Assembly: GCA_050739895.1 (NCBI GenBank)
Contig: JBOICK010000091.1
Location: forward strand, 1 to 34,802
Length of the DNA stretch: 34,802 bases
From: Stenotrophobium sp050739895
GTDB lineage: Bacteria; Pseudomonadota; Gammaproteobacteria; Nevskiales; Nevskiaceae
Direction of reading: 5' to 3'
The notes under the pieces were generated by a model that did no database searches, had not been told where the DNA came from, and saw only the letters and a list, made by a program, of their open reading frames with translations. Shown one piece after another: positions 1 through 8,037 of the stretch. Position numbers and translations under genes: made by a program. How positions within the stretch are numbered: position 1 is the stretch's first letter; each line of letters opens with the position of its first letter.

Positions 1-88
1 CCTAAGAGGCGCTCCTACTTCGCCAGTAATTTTCATTCTTAAAAATAGTGCGATTGAAGGCAAGGGCCACAGAATACAGGGGGAATCG

Positions 89-991
89 ATGCTCAAATCC
101 GCGCTCATGCTGATCGGTTCGCTGGCGCTCGCGGTGCTGCTGGCGTTCCAGTTTCATCCTTCTCCGATCCAGCAGCACATGCTGTGCAGCGTCACGCTGC
201 TGATGCTGGCGATTGCCGCGCTGTGTTTCGTCGTCGGCGAACTGACCCGCAATTTCTCCCAGGTCGACAAGCTCTGGAGCATCGTGCCGGTGCTCTATGC
301 CTGGGTCGCCACCGTCATCGGCGGCCTGCAACCACGCATGCTGCTGATGGCGATAGTCGCGACGATTTGGGGCGTGCGGCTCACTTACAATTTCTCGCGT
401 CACGGCGGCTATAGCTGGAAATTCTGGAGCGGCCACGAGGACTATCGCTGGGAACATGTGCGCAAGAAACCCGGCCTCAAGAATCCGGCGGCATGGGCGC
501 TGTTCGACCTTTTCTTCATCGCGCTGTACCAGAACGCGCTTCTGCTTCTGATTGCGCTGCCGGTCGTGATGGTTCACGACACCGGAGCGCCCGGCTTGAT
601 TGATTATGCGCTGGCGGCAGTGTTCGTAGGTCTGGTGGTGATGGAAACCGTCGCCGATCAGCAGCAGTGGAATTTCCAGAACGAAAAGAAGCGCCGCATT
701 AAAGCCGGCAAGAAACTTGACGGCGTGACCGCCGATGGTTTCATCAGCAGCGGCCTGTGGTCGCGCTCGCGGCATCCGAATTATTTCGCCGAGCAGTCGA
801 TCTGGGTGGTGTTCTTCCTGTTCAGCGTTGCCGCCACCGGCCGGTTCAACTGGAGCATCGCCGGCTGCCTGCTGCTGATCGTGTTGTTCCGCGGCAGCGC
901 CAATCTCAGCGAGAGCCTGCAGGCGGCGAAGTATCCGCGTTACCCGGACTATCAGCAGCGCGTACCGCGTTTTCTTCCCCGTCTTTTCTGA
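89..991 (+). CDS. DUF1295 family integral membrane protein
   Basis: A 300-residue hydrophobic protein with several membrane segments (residues about 5-22, 32-50, 66-80, 88-106, 144-168, 175-196, 245-275). The C-terminal part has the pattern seen in DUF1295 / steroid 5-alpha-reductase-like proteins: FQNEKKRRIKAG near 195 followed by GLWSRSRHPNYFAEQ near 222-237. Members of this superfamily are membrane reductases or methyltransferases, but the substrate of DUF1295 proteins is generally unknown. The ATG at 89 is chosen because AGGGGG lies six bases upstream. The gene stands 55 bp before the cyclase gene on the same strand and may be cotranscribed with it. A role on steroids is tempting given the catabolic genes at the other end of the window, but nothing seen here demonstrates it. 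Confidence 0.85.
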   Translation: MLKSALMLIGSLALAVLLAFQFHPSPIQQHMLCSVTLLMLAIAALCFVVGELTRNFSQVDKLWSIVPVLYAWVATVIGGLQPRMLLMAIVATIWGVRLTYNFSRHGGYSWKFWSGHEDYRWEHVRKKPGLKNPAAWALFDLFFIALYQNALLLLIALPVVMVHDTGAPGLIDYALAAVFVGLVVMETVADQQQWNFQNEKKRRIKAGKKLDGVTADGFISSGLWSRSRHPNYFAEQSIWVVFFLFSVAATGRFNWSIAGCLLLIVLFRGSANLSESLQAAKYPRYPDYQQRVPRFLPRLF

Positions 992-1046
992 GGAACGCAT
1001 TCCAGGTCGTTATAGTGGCGCTTTCCTGATTGTTGCCGGAGTCACG

Positions 1047-2219
1047 GTGGATCTGCGCGGATTGGCTTTTATCGGATGCAGGCTTCTGGCGTTGTTTTGC
1101 GTCGCTGGTCTTCTGGCGAAGTTGCCTGAGACCGTCGCCGCTATCCTGTCCCCACCCGGATTAACGGCCTGGGCGATTCCGAGCCTGCTGCACGGAGGCA
1201 TCGTACTGCGTGCGCTGCTGGCGTTGATGTTGTGGTTTGCAGCGCAGCCGTTGTCGACGCTGATTGCCGGCCACGGAATTCCGGCGCGAACGATGCCGCG
1301 CAAATCCGGCGAAGATCTGCCGCGCGCGGTATTTGCAGCAGCCGGCGTGCTGGTTCTGGCGCTTGCGATAGACGATCTGTTGCAACTCGCCCTTCTGTCA
1401 CATGGATTCATCGCGCACGCAACAGATGCTGCCCGGCGCTACGCCGCCGCCGGACATGGTCTCGCGGCAGCAGTGAAAATCAGTCTGAGTCTGTGGCTAC
1501 TGCTCGGCGCGCGCGGCCTGCGGCCGGTCATGGCAAAAGCGGCAGACAGCGAGGCCGGTCTCGTGCAATTGCTCAATGGCCTGGCACGGACGATCAGGAG
1601 TGAGGCGGGCGGCGTGGTCAGGCAGGTTATGCGCTCGTCGCTGGACGCAGTGATCGCCGCGGTCGAGCAGCGCAAGCTGGATTTTGGCGCCATCGCGGCC
1701 GACGGCACGGTCACAATCGTGTTCAGCGACATGGAAGGTTTCACCGCGATGACCCAGCGTCTCGGCGACCGTGCTGCGCACAAGGTCATCAAGGCGCACA
1801 ACCGCATTGTCCGCGAGGCGGTCCAGTTGCATGCCGGTCAGGAGGTCGAACTGCAGGGCGATGGTTTTCTGCTGGCGTTCGCCGATGTTGCGCAGGCGCT
1901 GCGCTGCGCCTGTGTGATCCAGCGCGATTGTGGGGCCTACAGCGCAAAGCATCCGAAGCAGCCAATCCGCGTGCGCATCGGTCTTCACACCGGCAAGCCG
2001 ATCAAGGAAGGCGATCGCTTTTTCGGCATCACCGTGATCCTCGCAGCACGCATCGCTGCGCAGGCGCAGGGCGGCGAAACATTGGTGTCGTCCGCCGCGC
2101 ACGAGCAACTCGCGGCCTGTGGCGAGTTCGCTTTCGAGCTGCCGCGCGAAGCCGAACTGAAAGGGCTGGATGGGACGCATCGCATGTACGCGGTGCGTGG
2201 TAACGGCCTCAAACCCTAA
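1047..2219 (+). CDS. Membrane-anchored class III adenylate/guanylate cyclase-like protein
   Basis: A 390-residue protein. The first 155 residues hold about four membrane segments (near 6-24, 48-68, 93-117, 137-153). Residues about 220-385 form a class III cyclase catalytic domain. The two metal-binding aspartates are visible: D228 in FSDMEGFT and D272 in QGDGF. The position that is Lys in adenylate cyclases (four residues before D272) is Glu268, and the second specificity and transition-state positions in FFGITVILAARIA are I328 and I331 rather than Asp/Thr and Asn; R335 is kept. Family knowledge: Glu at the first site is typical of guanylate cyclases. The protein may therefore make cGMP, be weakly active, or be a sensor. 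The start is a GTG; no in-frame ATG precedes the first membrane segment. Confidence 0.85.
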   Translation: MDLRGLAFIGCRLLALFCVAGLLAKLPETVAAILSPPGLTAWAIPSLLHGGIVLRALLALMLWFAAQPLSTLIAGHGIPARTMPRKSGEDLPRAVFAAAGVLVLALAIDDLLQLALLSHGFIAHATDAARRYAAAGHGLAAAVKISLSLWLLLGARGLRPVMAKAADSEAGLVQLLNGLARTIRSEAGGVVRQVMRSSLDAVIAAVEQRKLDFGAIAADGTVTIVFSDMEGFTAMTQRLGDRAAHKVIKAHNRIVREAVQLHAGQEVELQGDGFLLAFADVAQALRCACVIQRDCGAYSAKHPKQPIRVRIGLHTGKPIKEGDRFFGITVILAARIAAQAQGGETLVSSAAHEQLAACGEFAFELPREAELKGLDGTHRMYAVRGNGLKP

Positions 2220-2290
2220 TCCACGCGGGTTAGGCGGACGCGCTTCGGCGGTGTGCACAATCGCCGCACGAAATCCTGGCGGGCATCCAA

Positions 2291-3046
2291 ATGAAGAAGC
2301 TGAGCGGCAAAGTTGCACTGGTTACGGGAGCCGGACAAGGCGTCGGGCAGGGCATCGCGTATGCGCTGGCGGGTGAGGGCGTCGCTGTCGCGGTCACCGG
2401 CCGCACGCTGGCGAAGCTGGAACAGACCGCCGCCGAGATCGTCAGGCGCGGCGGCAAGGCGCAGGCCATCGTTTGCGACGTCAAGGAGGCTGCTTCACTC
2501 AAAAGCTGCGTCGATCAAGTCGTGCAGAAACTCGGCGGTCTCAACATCCTCGTCAACAACGCGCAGGAAGTGCCGCTGGGCCCGCTCAACGCCGTCACCG
2601 ACGCAGCCTTCACTGCCGGCTGGGAATCCGGCCCGCTCGCCACCTTCTGCCTCATGAAGCTGTGCTATCCGCATCTCAAGGGCGACGGCAACATCATCAA
2701 TCTCGCCTCACCCGCCGCGATGCGCTGGGACATGAGCGGCTACGGCGCCTACGCCGCGGTGAAGGAAGCGATCCGCTCACTGACCCGCGCCGCCGCCGGC
2801 GAATGGGGCAGGGATGGCATCCGCACCAACGCGATCCTGCCGCTGGCCAACTCGCCTGGCATGGAGTGGTGGACGCGCGAGCGCCCCGCCGAAGCCGCCG
2901 CCTTCATCGCCACCGTGCCGATGAATCGCGTCGGCGATTGTGAGCAGGACATCGGCCGCTTCGTCGTTGCGCTGTGCAGCGACGACTGTCGTTACATCAA
3001 CGGCCAGAGTATTGCTGTCGATGGCGGGCAGGCGTATCTGGGTTGA
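2291..3046 (+). CDS. SDR family NAD(P)-dependent oxidoreductase
   Basis: A 251-residue classical short-chain dehydrogenase/reductase. It shows the TGAGQGVG cofactor motif (residues 12-19), NNAQ at 89-92, serine S140, the YAAVK catalytic pair Y154/K158, and a DGG near the C-terminus. Such enzymes interconvert alcohols and ketones in the cytoplasm. The sequence does not fix the substrate; hydroxysteroid or 3-hydroxyacyl substrates are plausible because the window carries several SDRs together with steroid genes. The NNAG motif has Gln in place of Gly. The gene starts 71 bp after the cyclase stop and is followed 71 bp downstream by the first copy of the AT-core repeat. Confidence 0.9.
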   Translation: MKKLSGKVALVTGAGQGVGQGIAYALAGEGVAVAVTGRTLAKLEQTAAEIVRRGGKAQAIVCDVKEAASLKSCVDQVVQKLGGLNILVNNAQEVPLGPLNAVTDAAFTAGWESGPLATFCLMKLCYPHLKGDGNIINLASPAAMRWDMSGYGAYAAVKEAIRSLTRAAAGEWGRDGIRTNAILPLANSPGMEWWTRERPAEAAAFIATVPMNRVGDCEQDIGRFVVALCSDDCRYINGQSIAVDGGQAYLG

Positions 3047-3117
3047 ACTTGTGGATCACCGTTTTTTTAAGCGAAGGGAAACTCCTCAATTTCCGCTCGG
3101 CGGCCGTTTTAGGCGCT

Positions 3118-3223
3118 ACCCGCTCCTCGGCTTTACCTGAATAGAATGTTATTAAAAATAATATAAAAATAAATTTGATAAATACTTATTAACAAATAAA
3201 CCGTGCTGTCCGGGAGAGCGGGT
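3118..3223 (+). repeat. AT-core inverted-end repeat, copy 1
   Basis: One of five copies of an unrecognised 106-108 bp element. It begins ACCCGCT (3118-3124), carries TGTTAT at 3147-3152, runs through an A/T-only-looking core to about 3200, and ends AGCGGGT (3217-3223), the exact reverse complement of the first seven bases. The gene-free stretch 3047-3391 consists of this element, 71 bp of GC-rich sequence before it and 168 bp after it in which I see nothing else. This copy is one or two bases shorter than the others and its left flank has only a weak hairpin (GCC/GGC). Confidence 0.85.
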
Positions 3224-3391
3224 CGCGCCGCCGCACCCGGGATGACGTTTACAGCCCGCTGCCGGGAAGTGTTTAATCAACGTCAATAAGGCTTCCGCGA
3301 TCGACGGATTACGGCATGCGCCGCACCCGCTCCATGCACTGCTTCGCGTCACTGAAACGATCACTCAACGACAGGCGATAACCCAAGCCTC

Positions 3392-4207
3392 ATGTCTGAC
3401 TTCCAGACCCTGCGGGTCAACGATTACGACATGGCTTATATCGAGGCCGGCTCCGGCGCGCCGCTGGTGCTGGTGCACGGCAGCCTCAGCGACTACCGCT
3501 ACTGGCGGCCGCAGATGCAGCCGCTGAGCGCGCGCCGTCGCGTGATCGCAGTGAGCCTGCGGCACTATTGGCCGGAGAATTGGGAAGGCCGCGGCGACCG
3601 ATTCTCGCACCAGCAACATGCGGACGATCTCGCCGGCTTCCTGCAGGCGCTGGATGCCGGCCCGGTGGATCTGGTCGGGCATTCACGCGGCGGCACCGTG
3701 GCCTACCTGGCCGCGCAGCGGAACCCCGATTGCGTGCGGACATTGACGCTGGCCGAGCCGGGTATCGTTACCGACGACGGCCAGAACAACGCCAGCGCGG
3801 CGCTGGATCGTGATGGCTTCCGCGGCCGTGCGCTGGACATGATCCGCCGTGGCAAACGCGACGAGGGGCTGGCGCTGTTCATCGACACCGTCAGCGGCAA
3901 GGGCACCTGGGCGCGCATCGTGCCGTGGATCAAGCAGATGAACCAGGACAACGCCGCGACGCTGATCGGGCAGGCGGCGGAGCGCGAGGTGCAGATTTAC
4001 GAGGAAGCCTTGCAAGCGCTGCGCATGCCGCTGCTGCTGATCGGCGGTGCCAACAGTCCGCAGCCTTATCCGGCGGTGCTGGACACATTGAAGTCGTGGT
4101 CGCCGACTGCCCGGCGCGTCACCCTCCCCGCCGCCTCGCACGCGATGAACCTGTGGAACGCGGTGGCGTTCAACGCCGCGCTGGAACAGTTCCTGGCGCA
4201 AGCCTGA
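3392..4207 (+). CDS. Alpha/beta-fold hydrolase
   Basis: A 271-residue alpha/beta hydrolase. The oxyanion-hole HGS motif is at 29-31, the nucleophile elbow GHSRGG places Ser98 as catalytic residue, and the C-terminal SHAMNLWN supplies the likely catalytic His. Family members hydrolyse esters, amides, epoxides or C-C bonds in the cytoplasm. Meta-cleavage-product hydrolases such as HsaD usually have GNSMGG at the elbow, so the GHSRGG sequence argues against an HsaD role, and no substrate can be named. It is followed by the flavin reductase gene 132 bp downstream on the same strand. Confidence 0.88.
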   Translation: MSDFQTLRVNDYDMAYIEAGSGAPLVLVHGSLSDYRYWRPQMQPLSARRRVIAVSLRHYWPENWEGRGDRFSHQQHADDLAGFLQALDAGPVDLVGHSRGGTVAYLAAQRNPDCVRTLTLAEPGIVTDDGQNNASAALDRDGFRGRALDMIRRGKRDEGLALFIDTVSGKGTWARIVPWIKQMNQDNAATLIGQAAEREVQIYEEALQALRMPLLLIGGANSPQPYPAVLDTLKSWSPTARRVTLPAASHAMNLWNAVAFNAALEQFLAQA

Positions 4208-4339
4208 GCGGGCGCAGTGCTTGCGTCACGCACGCGGCTCAGAACAGGCATTCGGAATGGCCTGCAAACGGATGAGGCTGAAGTCGCGAGTAGGCGGCAA
4301 CATCGGGTATCGCCTTGCCAGTGCACCTCCGAGATTCCG

Positions 4340-5560
4340 ATGCCGTCAACCGCGTTTACGCCGACCCAGATTGGCCCGCTGAAACTGCGCAACCGCTTCA
4401 TCAAGTCCGCCACCAACGAGGGCATGGCCAGGGGTGGCGTGCCGTCGAAGATGCTGGTCGAGCATCACCGCCGCATGGCGGCGGGCGGCGCCGCGATGAC
4501 TACCGTGGCGTACTGTGCGATCAGCGCCGATGGCCGTACGTTCGAGGATCAGGTCACGCTCGACGACGCCAGTCTCAAGCATCTGCGTGTGCTGACCGAT
4601 GCGGTACATCGCGAAGGCGGCGCGGCCTGCGCGCAGGTCACGCACGGCGGCGCGTTCAATTTTCTGAAAACGCTATCCACGCGCTATCCCTTGAGCGCCT
4701 CCGGCGGTCTGAACCCGCCCGGCGTGCTCAGCGGCCGCTTGTTCAAGACCGCGATGACGCATGCTGATCTCGATCGCATCGCCGATGAATTCGTCGCCGG
4801 CGCGCAGCGTGCGCGCGAGGCCGGCTTCGACGCGGTGGAAATCCACATGGGGCATGGCTATCTGCTGAGCCAGTTCATATCGCCGAAATACAACAAGCGT
4901 CGCGATGAATACGGCGGCAAGACTGCTGCCGAGCGCGCACGCTTCCCGGCGCGTGTACTGCGACAGGTACTCGCAGCTGTCGGCAATGACATGGCGGTGA
5001 TCTGCAAGATCTGCGTCACCGAGGGGTTCAAGGGCGGCGCCAACGTCGAAGACGCCGTGCAGGTGGCGCAGGTTCTGGAGCGCGAGGGCGCCCATCTGCT
5101 GGTACTCAGCGGCGACATGAACGTGGAATCGCCGTGGGCGATTTTCGGCAGCAACATGCCGCTCGCTGCGGTGGAGACTACCCAGAGTCCGATGATGAAA
5201 TTTTCCACGCGGATGATGAAATTGTGGGAACCCAAGCTGACATTCCACGAACTGTATTTCCGCGAACACTCGCTCAAGCTGCGTGCGGCGGTGAAGATGC
5301 CGCTGGCCTATCTGGGCGGCGCCAAGTCGATGGCCGGCGTGCAGCGGGTGATGGACGATGGCTTCGACTGCGTGGTCATGGGTCGAGCGCTGATTCACGA
5401 TCCCGATCTGGTGAATAAATTCCACAGCGGCGCCGCGACGGTTTCCGGCTGTACCGCCTGCAATCAATGCGTGGCGATGATGTACACGCTGGGTGGGACT
5501 TCATGCGTGCTGCACCCGCCCAACGACGTAGCGCTCAACCAGACGCCGGCGGCATCCTGA
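4340..5560 (+). CDS. Old Yellow Enzyme-type NADH:flavin oxidoreductase
   Basis: A 406-residue FMN TIM-barrel reductase of the OYE / 2,4-dienoyl-CoA reductase group, which reduces alpha,beta-unsaturated carbonyl compounds. The N-terminal LRNRFIKSATNEG motif, AQVTHGG (98-104), and HMGHGYLLSQFISP (169-182, His169/His172) are diagnostic. Near the end is Cys371-x2-Cys374-x2-Cys377-x11-Cys389, matching the [4Fe-4S] ligands of 2,4-dienoyl-CoA reductase and BaiCD-type enzymes. The protein stops about 17 residues later, so the FAD/NAD domain that normally follows in that subgroup is absent. The ATG at 4340 is preferred because family homology begins there (FTPTQIGPLKLRNRF). A role in steroid or enoyl-CoA reduction is an inference from context. 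Confidence 0.9.
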   Translation: MPSTAFTPTQIGPLKLRNRFIKSATNEGMARGGVPSKMLVEHHRRMAAGGAAMTTVAYCAISADGRTFEDQVTLDDASLKHLRVLTDAVHREGGAACAQVTHGGAFNFLKTLSTRYPLSASGGLNPPGVLSGRLFKTAMTHADLDRIADEFVAGAQRAREAGFDAVEIHMGHGYLLSQFISPKYNKRRDEYGGKTAAERARFPARVLRQVLAAVGNDMAVICKICVTEGFKGGANVEDAVQVAQVLEREGAHLLVLSGDMNVESPWAIFGSNMPLAAVETTQSPMMKFSTRMMKLWEPKLTFHELYFREHSLKLRAAVKMPLAYLGGAKSMAGVQRVMDDGFDCVVMGRALIHDPDLVNKFHSGAATVSGCTACNQCVAMMYTLGGTSCVLHPPNDVALNQTPAAS

Positions 5561-5584
5561 TAACCTGTTCACGATTTTTATTTT

Positions 5585-5666
5585 CGTCATTCCGGCGAAA
5601 GCCGGAGTCCATGTCGTGCAGGCAGCGTCGATCAGTCACTGGTCCCGGCCTGCGCCGGGACGACGG
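5585..5666 (+). repeat. REP-like paired palindromes
   Basis: Two GC-rich hairpins lie 38 bp apart. The first is CCGGC-GAAA-GCCGG (5592-5605) within CGTCATTCCGGCGAAAGC. The second is CCCGGC-CTGC-GCCGGG (5644-5659), followed by ACGACGG. This is the layout of the REP/BIME-type intergenic repeats widespread in proteobacteria. It occupies the middle of the gene-free stretch 5561-5879; the remaining sequence there shows nothing further apart from the ribosome binding site of the next gene. It may act as an attenuator or RNA stabiliser for the flavin reductase transcript. Confidence 0.7.
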
Positions 5667-5879
5667 AGGAGAATGCGAGGTGATGGCAATCCTGGATCGT
5701 GATCAGACTCCGAGAATCTTGCCCGAAATCTGTCTTGAAACCGTGTTGCAATAATTATCCTACGGCCGATTCCGGATGACCGCTCAACGGTGCTTGCAGT
5801 CTGACCGGCGGAATACGCTGGACACTGATCGTGGAATAAGATTTTTCACGAGTCAATTCAGTGTTTGCGAGGCTGCCCG

Positions 5880-6323
5880 ATGCTCAAAATGTTCAGCTTT
5901 TTCCAAGGTCATCACGAGGCGCAGCGCACGCCTGATTTCAATTTCCAGAATGCGCTGGACGAGCATGTGCGCTGGAAACTCCACTTCGAAGCCGCCCTGC
6001 GCGTCGAAGGCATGGGCTATAGCGAAAGCCAGCTGATGCTGGGCGGCGGTACCGATCTTTCCTCGTGGCTGCAGCAAGTGACATCGTCGAATCCGCTTGT
6101 GGCCGATCTGCGTGAATCCGTCGTGCACTTCAACACCGCCGCCGCGCAGGCACTGGGACTGGCCAAATCCGGGGACCATGCGTCGGCGCACAAGGTTGTC
6201 GCCAGCGGCGAATACCTGCATGAGTCGAAGCGCATCAAGCGCTTGCTGGTGGAATTGGAGATGCAGCGCTTGCACGTGCCGCCGGCGATTGAAATGCGTC
6301 GTGAAAAGGTTGCGGTGGCCTGA
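5880..6323 (+). CDS. CZB-like (chemoreceptor zinc-binding) domain protein
   Basis: A 147-residue, mostly helical protein resembling the CZB domain. DEHVRWKLHFEAAL (27-40) corresponds to the first helix with its His (H29), TDLSSWLQ (58-65) to the C-x-L-G-x-W-L motif, VVHFNTAA (81-88) to the H-x-x-F-H motif, and YLHESKRIKRLLVEL (112-126) to the last helix. The usual zinc ligands are mostly replaced: Cys by T58 and the H-x-x-F-H pair by V81 and N85, although H83 is nearby. It stands alone rather than fused to a chemoreceptor or diguanylate cyclase. The ATG at 5880 has GAGG seven bases upstream. The hemerythrin-like gene follows after 28 bp. Confidence 0.6.
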   Translation: MLKMFSFFQGHHEAQRTPDFNFQNALDEHVRWKLHFEAALRVEGMGYSESQLMLGGGTDLSSWLQQVTSSNPLVADLRESVVHFNTAAAQALGLAKSGDHASAHKVVASGEYLHESKRIKRLLVELEMQRLHVPPAIEMRREKVAVA

Positions 6324-6351
6324 TTTCAAACCATCATAGGGAGGGGCCAAA

Positions 6352-6873
6352 ATGCAAACCATCAGTTCACTGTTTCAGTGGTTCATGCCTTCCGGCAAGC
6401 ACACGTCCGCCACCCCGGCGATGCCGCTCAGGGAGCTGAAAAAGCACAGACGGATTTCGTATTCGCCGACCCTGGTTGGTTCACTCAAGGACGATCACGA
6501 GGAATTGCTGGCGACCTACGGCGAGATTGCGACGCTGCTAAGGACCGAGCGCTACGATGAGATCTCGAACCACCTGCGGGATTTCAAAAACCAGCTGGAC
6601 GTGCACCTGCTCAACGAGAACCTGCGTTTCTACTGCTATCTCGAAGAGCATCTTGCCGGCAGTCCGAACGAGCTTGAGATCATCAAGGATTTCCGTCGCG
6701 ATATGAACGAGATCTCCCGCATAGTTGTCAGCTTCCTGCGCAAGTACCGGATGGCGGGGGTGTCCAGTGCCAATCGCGAAACCTTCGGCAGCGAATACCG
6801 CGAGATTGGTGCTGCGCTGACCTCGCGCATCGTGCGCGAAGAGAGCGGTCTCTATTCGCTCTATAAGCCCTGA
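6352..6873 (+). CDS. Hemerythrin-like (HHE) domain protein
   Basis: A 173-residue helical protein resembling hemerythrin HHE proteins, which bind a di-iron centre and sense or carry oxygen or nitric oxide. DDHEELL (H49), HLLNENLRFYCYLEEHL (H85, E89) and REESGLYSLY (E163) correspond to the usual ligand segments. The His normally four residues before the last Glu is Arg159, and the third helix has no obvious His, so the metal site looks incomplete. A strong ribosome site (GGGAGG) precedes the ATG at 6352. The 28 bp gap to the CZB-like gene suggests one transcript. The first 35 residues are basic and not part of the fold. Confidence 0.65.
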   Translation: MQTISSLFQWFMPSGKHTSATPAMPLRELKKHRRISYSPTLVGSLKDDHEELLATYGEIATLLRTERYDEISNHLRDFKNQLDVHLLNENLRFYCYLEEHLAGSPNELEIIKDFRRDMNEISRIVVSFLRKYRMAGVSSANRETFGSEYREIGAALTSRIVREESGLYSLYKP

Positions 6874-7066
6874 TCTCGCATTTTCCGCAGCCCGCGCGTA
6901 GCCTCGATGCTGTGTGCGAGGGCATTGCGTTTTACCTCCGCACGCAACCGCGATCCTCAAGCAGTGTGAGGTAAACTGCGAAAGCCTCCCGCACTCGCCT
7001 GCGTGTCTTCATGATCCCGTGTCGCGCCGCCCTCGCTGCCGTCTCCCGTAATCGGCGGTATTTTCC

Positions 7067-8020
7067 GTGAGCACCCTGGACTGGTGTGACGCGTATTTGC
7101 CGCGACTGGACGGTCGTCGTGCGCTGGTCACCGGCGCGGCCGGGGGCCTCGGGTATGAGACGGCACTGGGACTGGCCGCGCGCGGTGCGCAGCTGATCCT
7201 GGCCGACCGCAATGTCGAGGGCGGCAAGTCGGCGCTGGATCGCATTCGCGCGCAATTGCCTGATGCGCGTGTCGAATTCCACGCGATTGATCTGGCCGAT
7301 CTCGCCGGCGTGCGGAAATTCGCAGAAGCGCTGAACGCCGATGCGCTGCCGCTCGACATCCTTGTCAACAACGCCGGCATTCTTCCGCCGTTGCAGCGCC
7401 GCGTCACCACCGACGATTTCGAGTTGAAATTCGGCATCAACGTGTTGGGTCACTTTGCGCTCGATGGCCTGCTGCTGCCGAGCTTGCTGCTCAGTGCCGC
7501 GCCGCGCGTGGTGTGGGTGTCCAGCCTCGTGCATCGCCATGCGAAAATCGATTTCGACGATCTGCAAGGCGAACGCAGCTACGAACCGCAGCGTGCCTAC
7601 AACCAGGCCAAGCTGGCCTGCCTGATGCTGGCACTGGAACTCGATGCGCGTGCGAAAAAATCCGCTGTGCCGCTGGCCGGCATCGCCGCCCATCCGGGCG
7701 TCGCCAGGACGCCGCTGGGCGATAGCCGCAAAGGCCAGCCTCGCCGCAAAGTGGTTGATCACCTGGCGGACTTCGCGTTCTGGATTGCGATGAATATTTT
7801 CAGCCAGCCGCAGGACCGCGGCGCGCTGCCAATTCTCTACGCGGCCGCAGCGGTTGATGCCAAGGCGGGTAGTTTCTACGGGCCGGATGGCTTTGGCGAG
7901 ATGCGCGGCAATCCGGTGGAAGTGCAGGCATCGAAACCCGCGCTCGATGCGGAGCAGCGCCAGCGTCTGTGGGAAATCTGCAAGCAGCTCACAGGCGTGA
8001 GCTACGAAAAACTGATTTAA
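7067..8020 (+). CDS. SDR family oxidoreductase, retinol dehydrogenase/WWOX-like
   Basis: A 317-residue SDR with a longer C-terminal extension than the 250-residue classical form, like the retinol dehydrogenase / protochlorophyllide-reductase-like branch. TGAAGGLG (22-29), NNAG (101-104), VSSLVH with Ser152/153, and YNQAK (Y178, K182) are present. It probably oxidises or reduces a lipophilic alcohol or ketone. The start is a GTG at 7067; no ATG precedes TGAAGGLG in frame. The exported DUF1329 gene begins 17 bp after the stop, so the two form an operon. Confidence 0.88.
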   Translation: MSTLDWCDAYLPRLDGRRALVTGAAGGLGYETALGLAARGAQLILADRNVEGGKSALDRIRAQLPDARVEFHAIDLADLAGVRKFAEALNADALPLDILVNNAGILPPLQRRVTTDDFELKFGINVLGHFALDGLLLPSLLLSAAPRVVWVSSLVHRHAKIDFDDLQGERSYEPQRAYNQAKLACLMLALELDARAKKSAVPLAGIAAHPGVARTPLGDSRKGQPRRKVVDHLADFAFWIAMNIFSQPQDRGALPILYAAAAVDAKAGSFYGPDGFGEMRGNPVEVQASKPALDAEQRQRLWEICKQLTGVSYEKLI

Positions 8021-8037
8021 GCGGAGGAAAAATTACA

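Noticed and set aside
1..88. Possible end of an upstream gene at the left edge
   Set aside because: No convincing reading frame or homology in 88 bases; treated as the leader of the DUF1295 gene.
3392..4207. Alpha/beta hydrolase as HsaD, the meta-cleavage product hydrolase
   Set aside because: Its elbow is GHSRGG rather than GNSMGG-like and it lies 29 kb from the HsaC-like gene.
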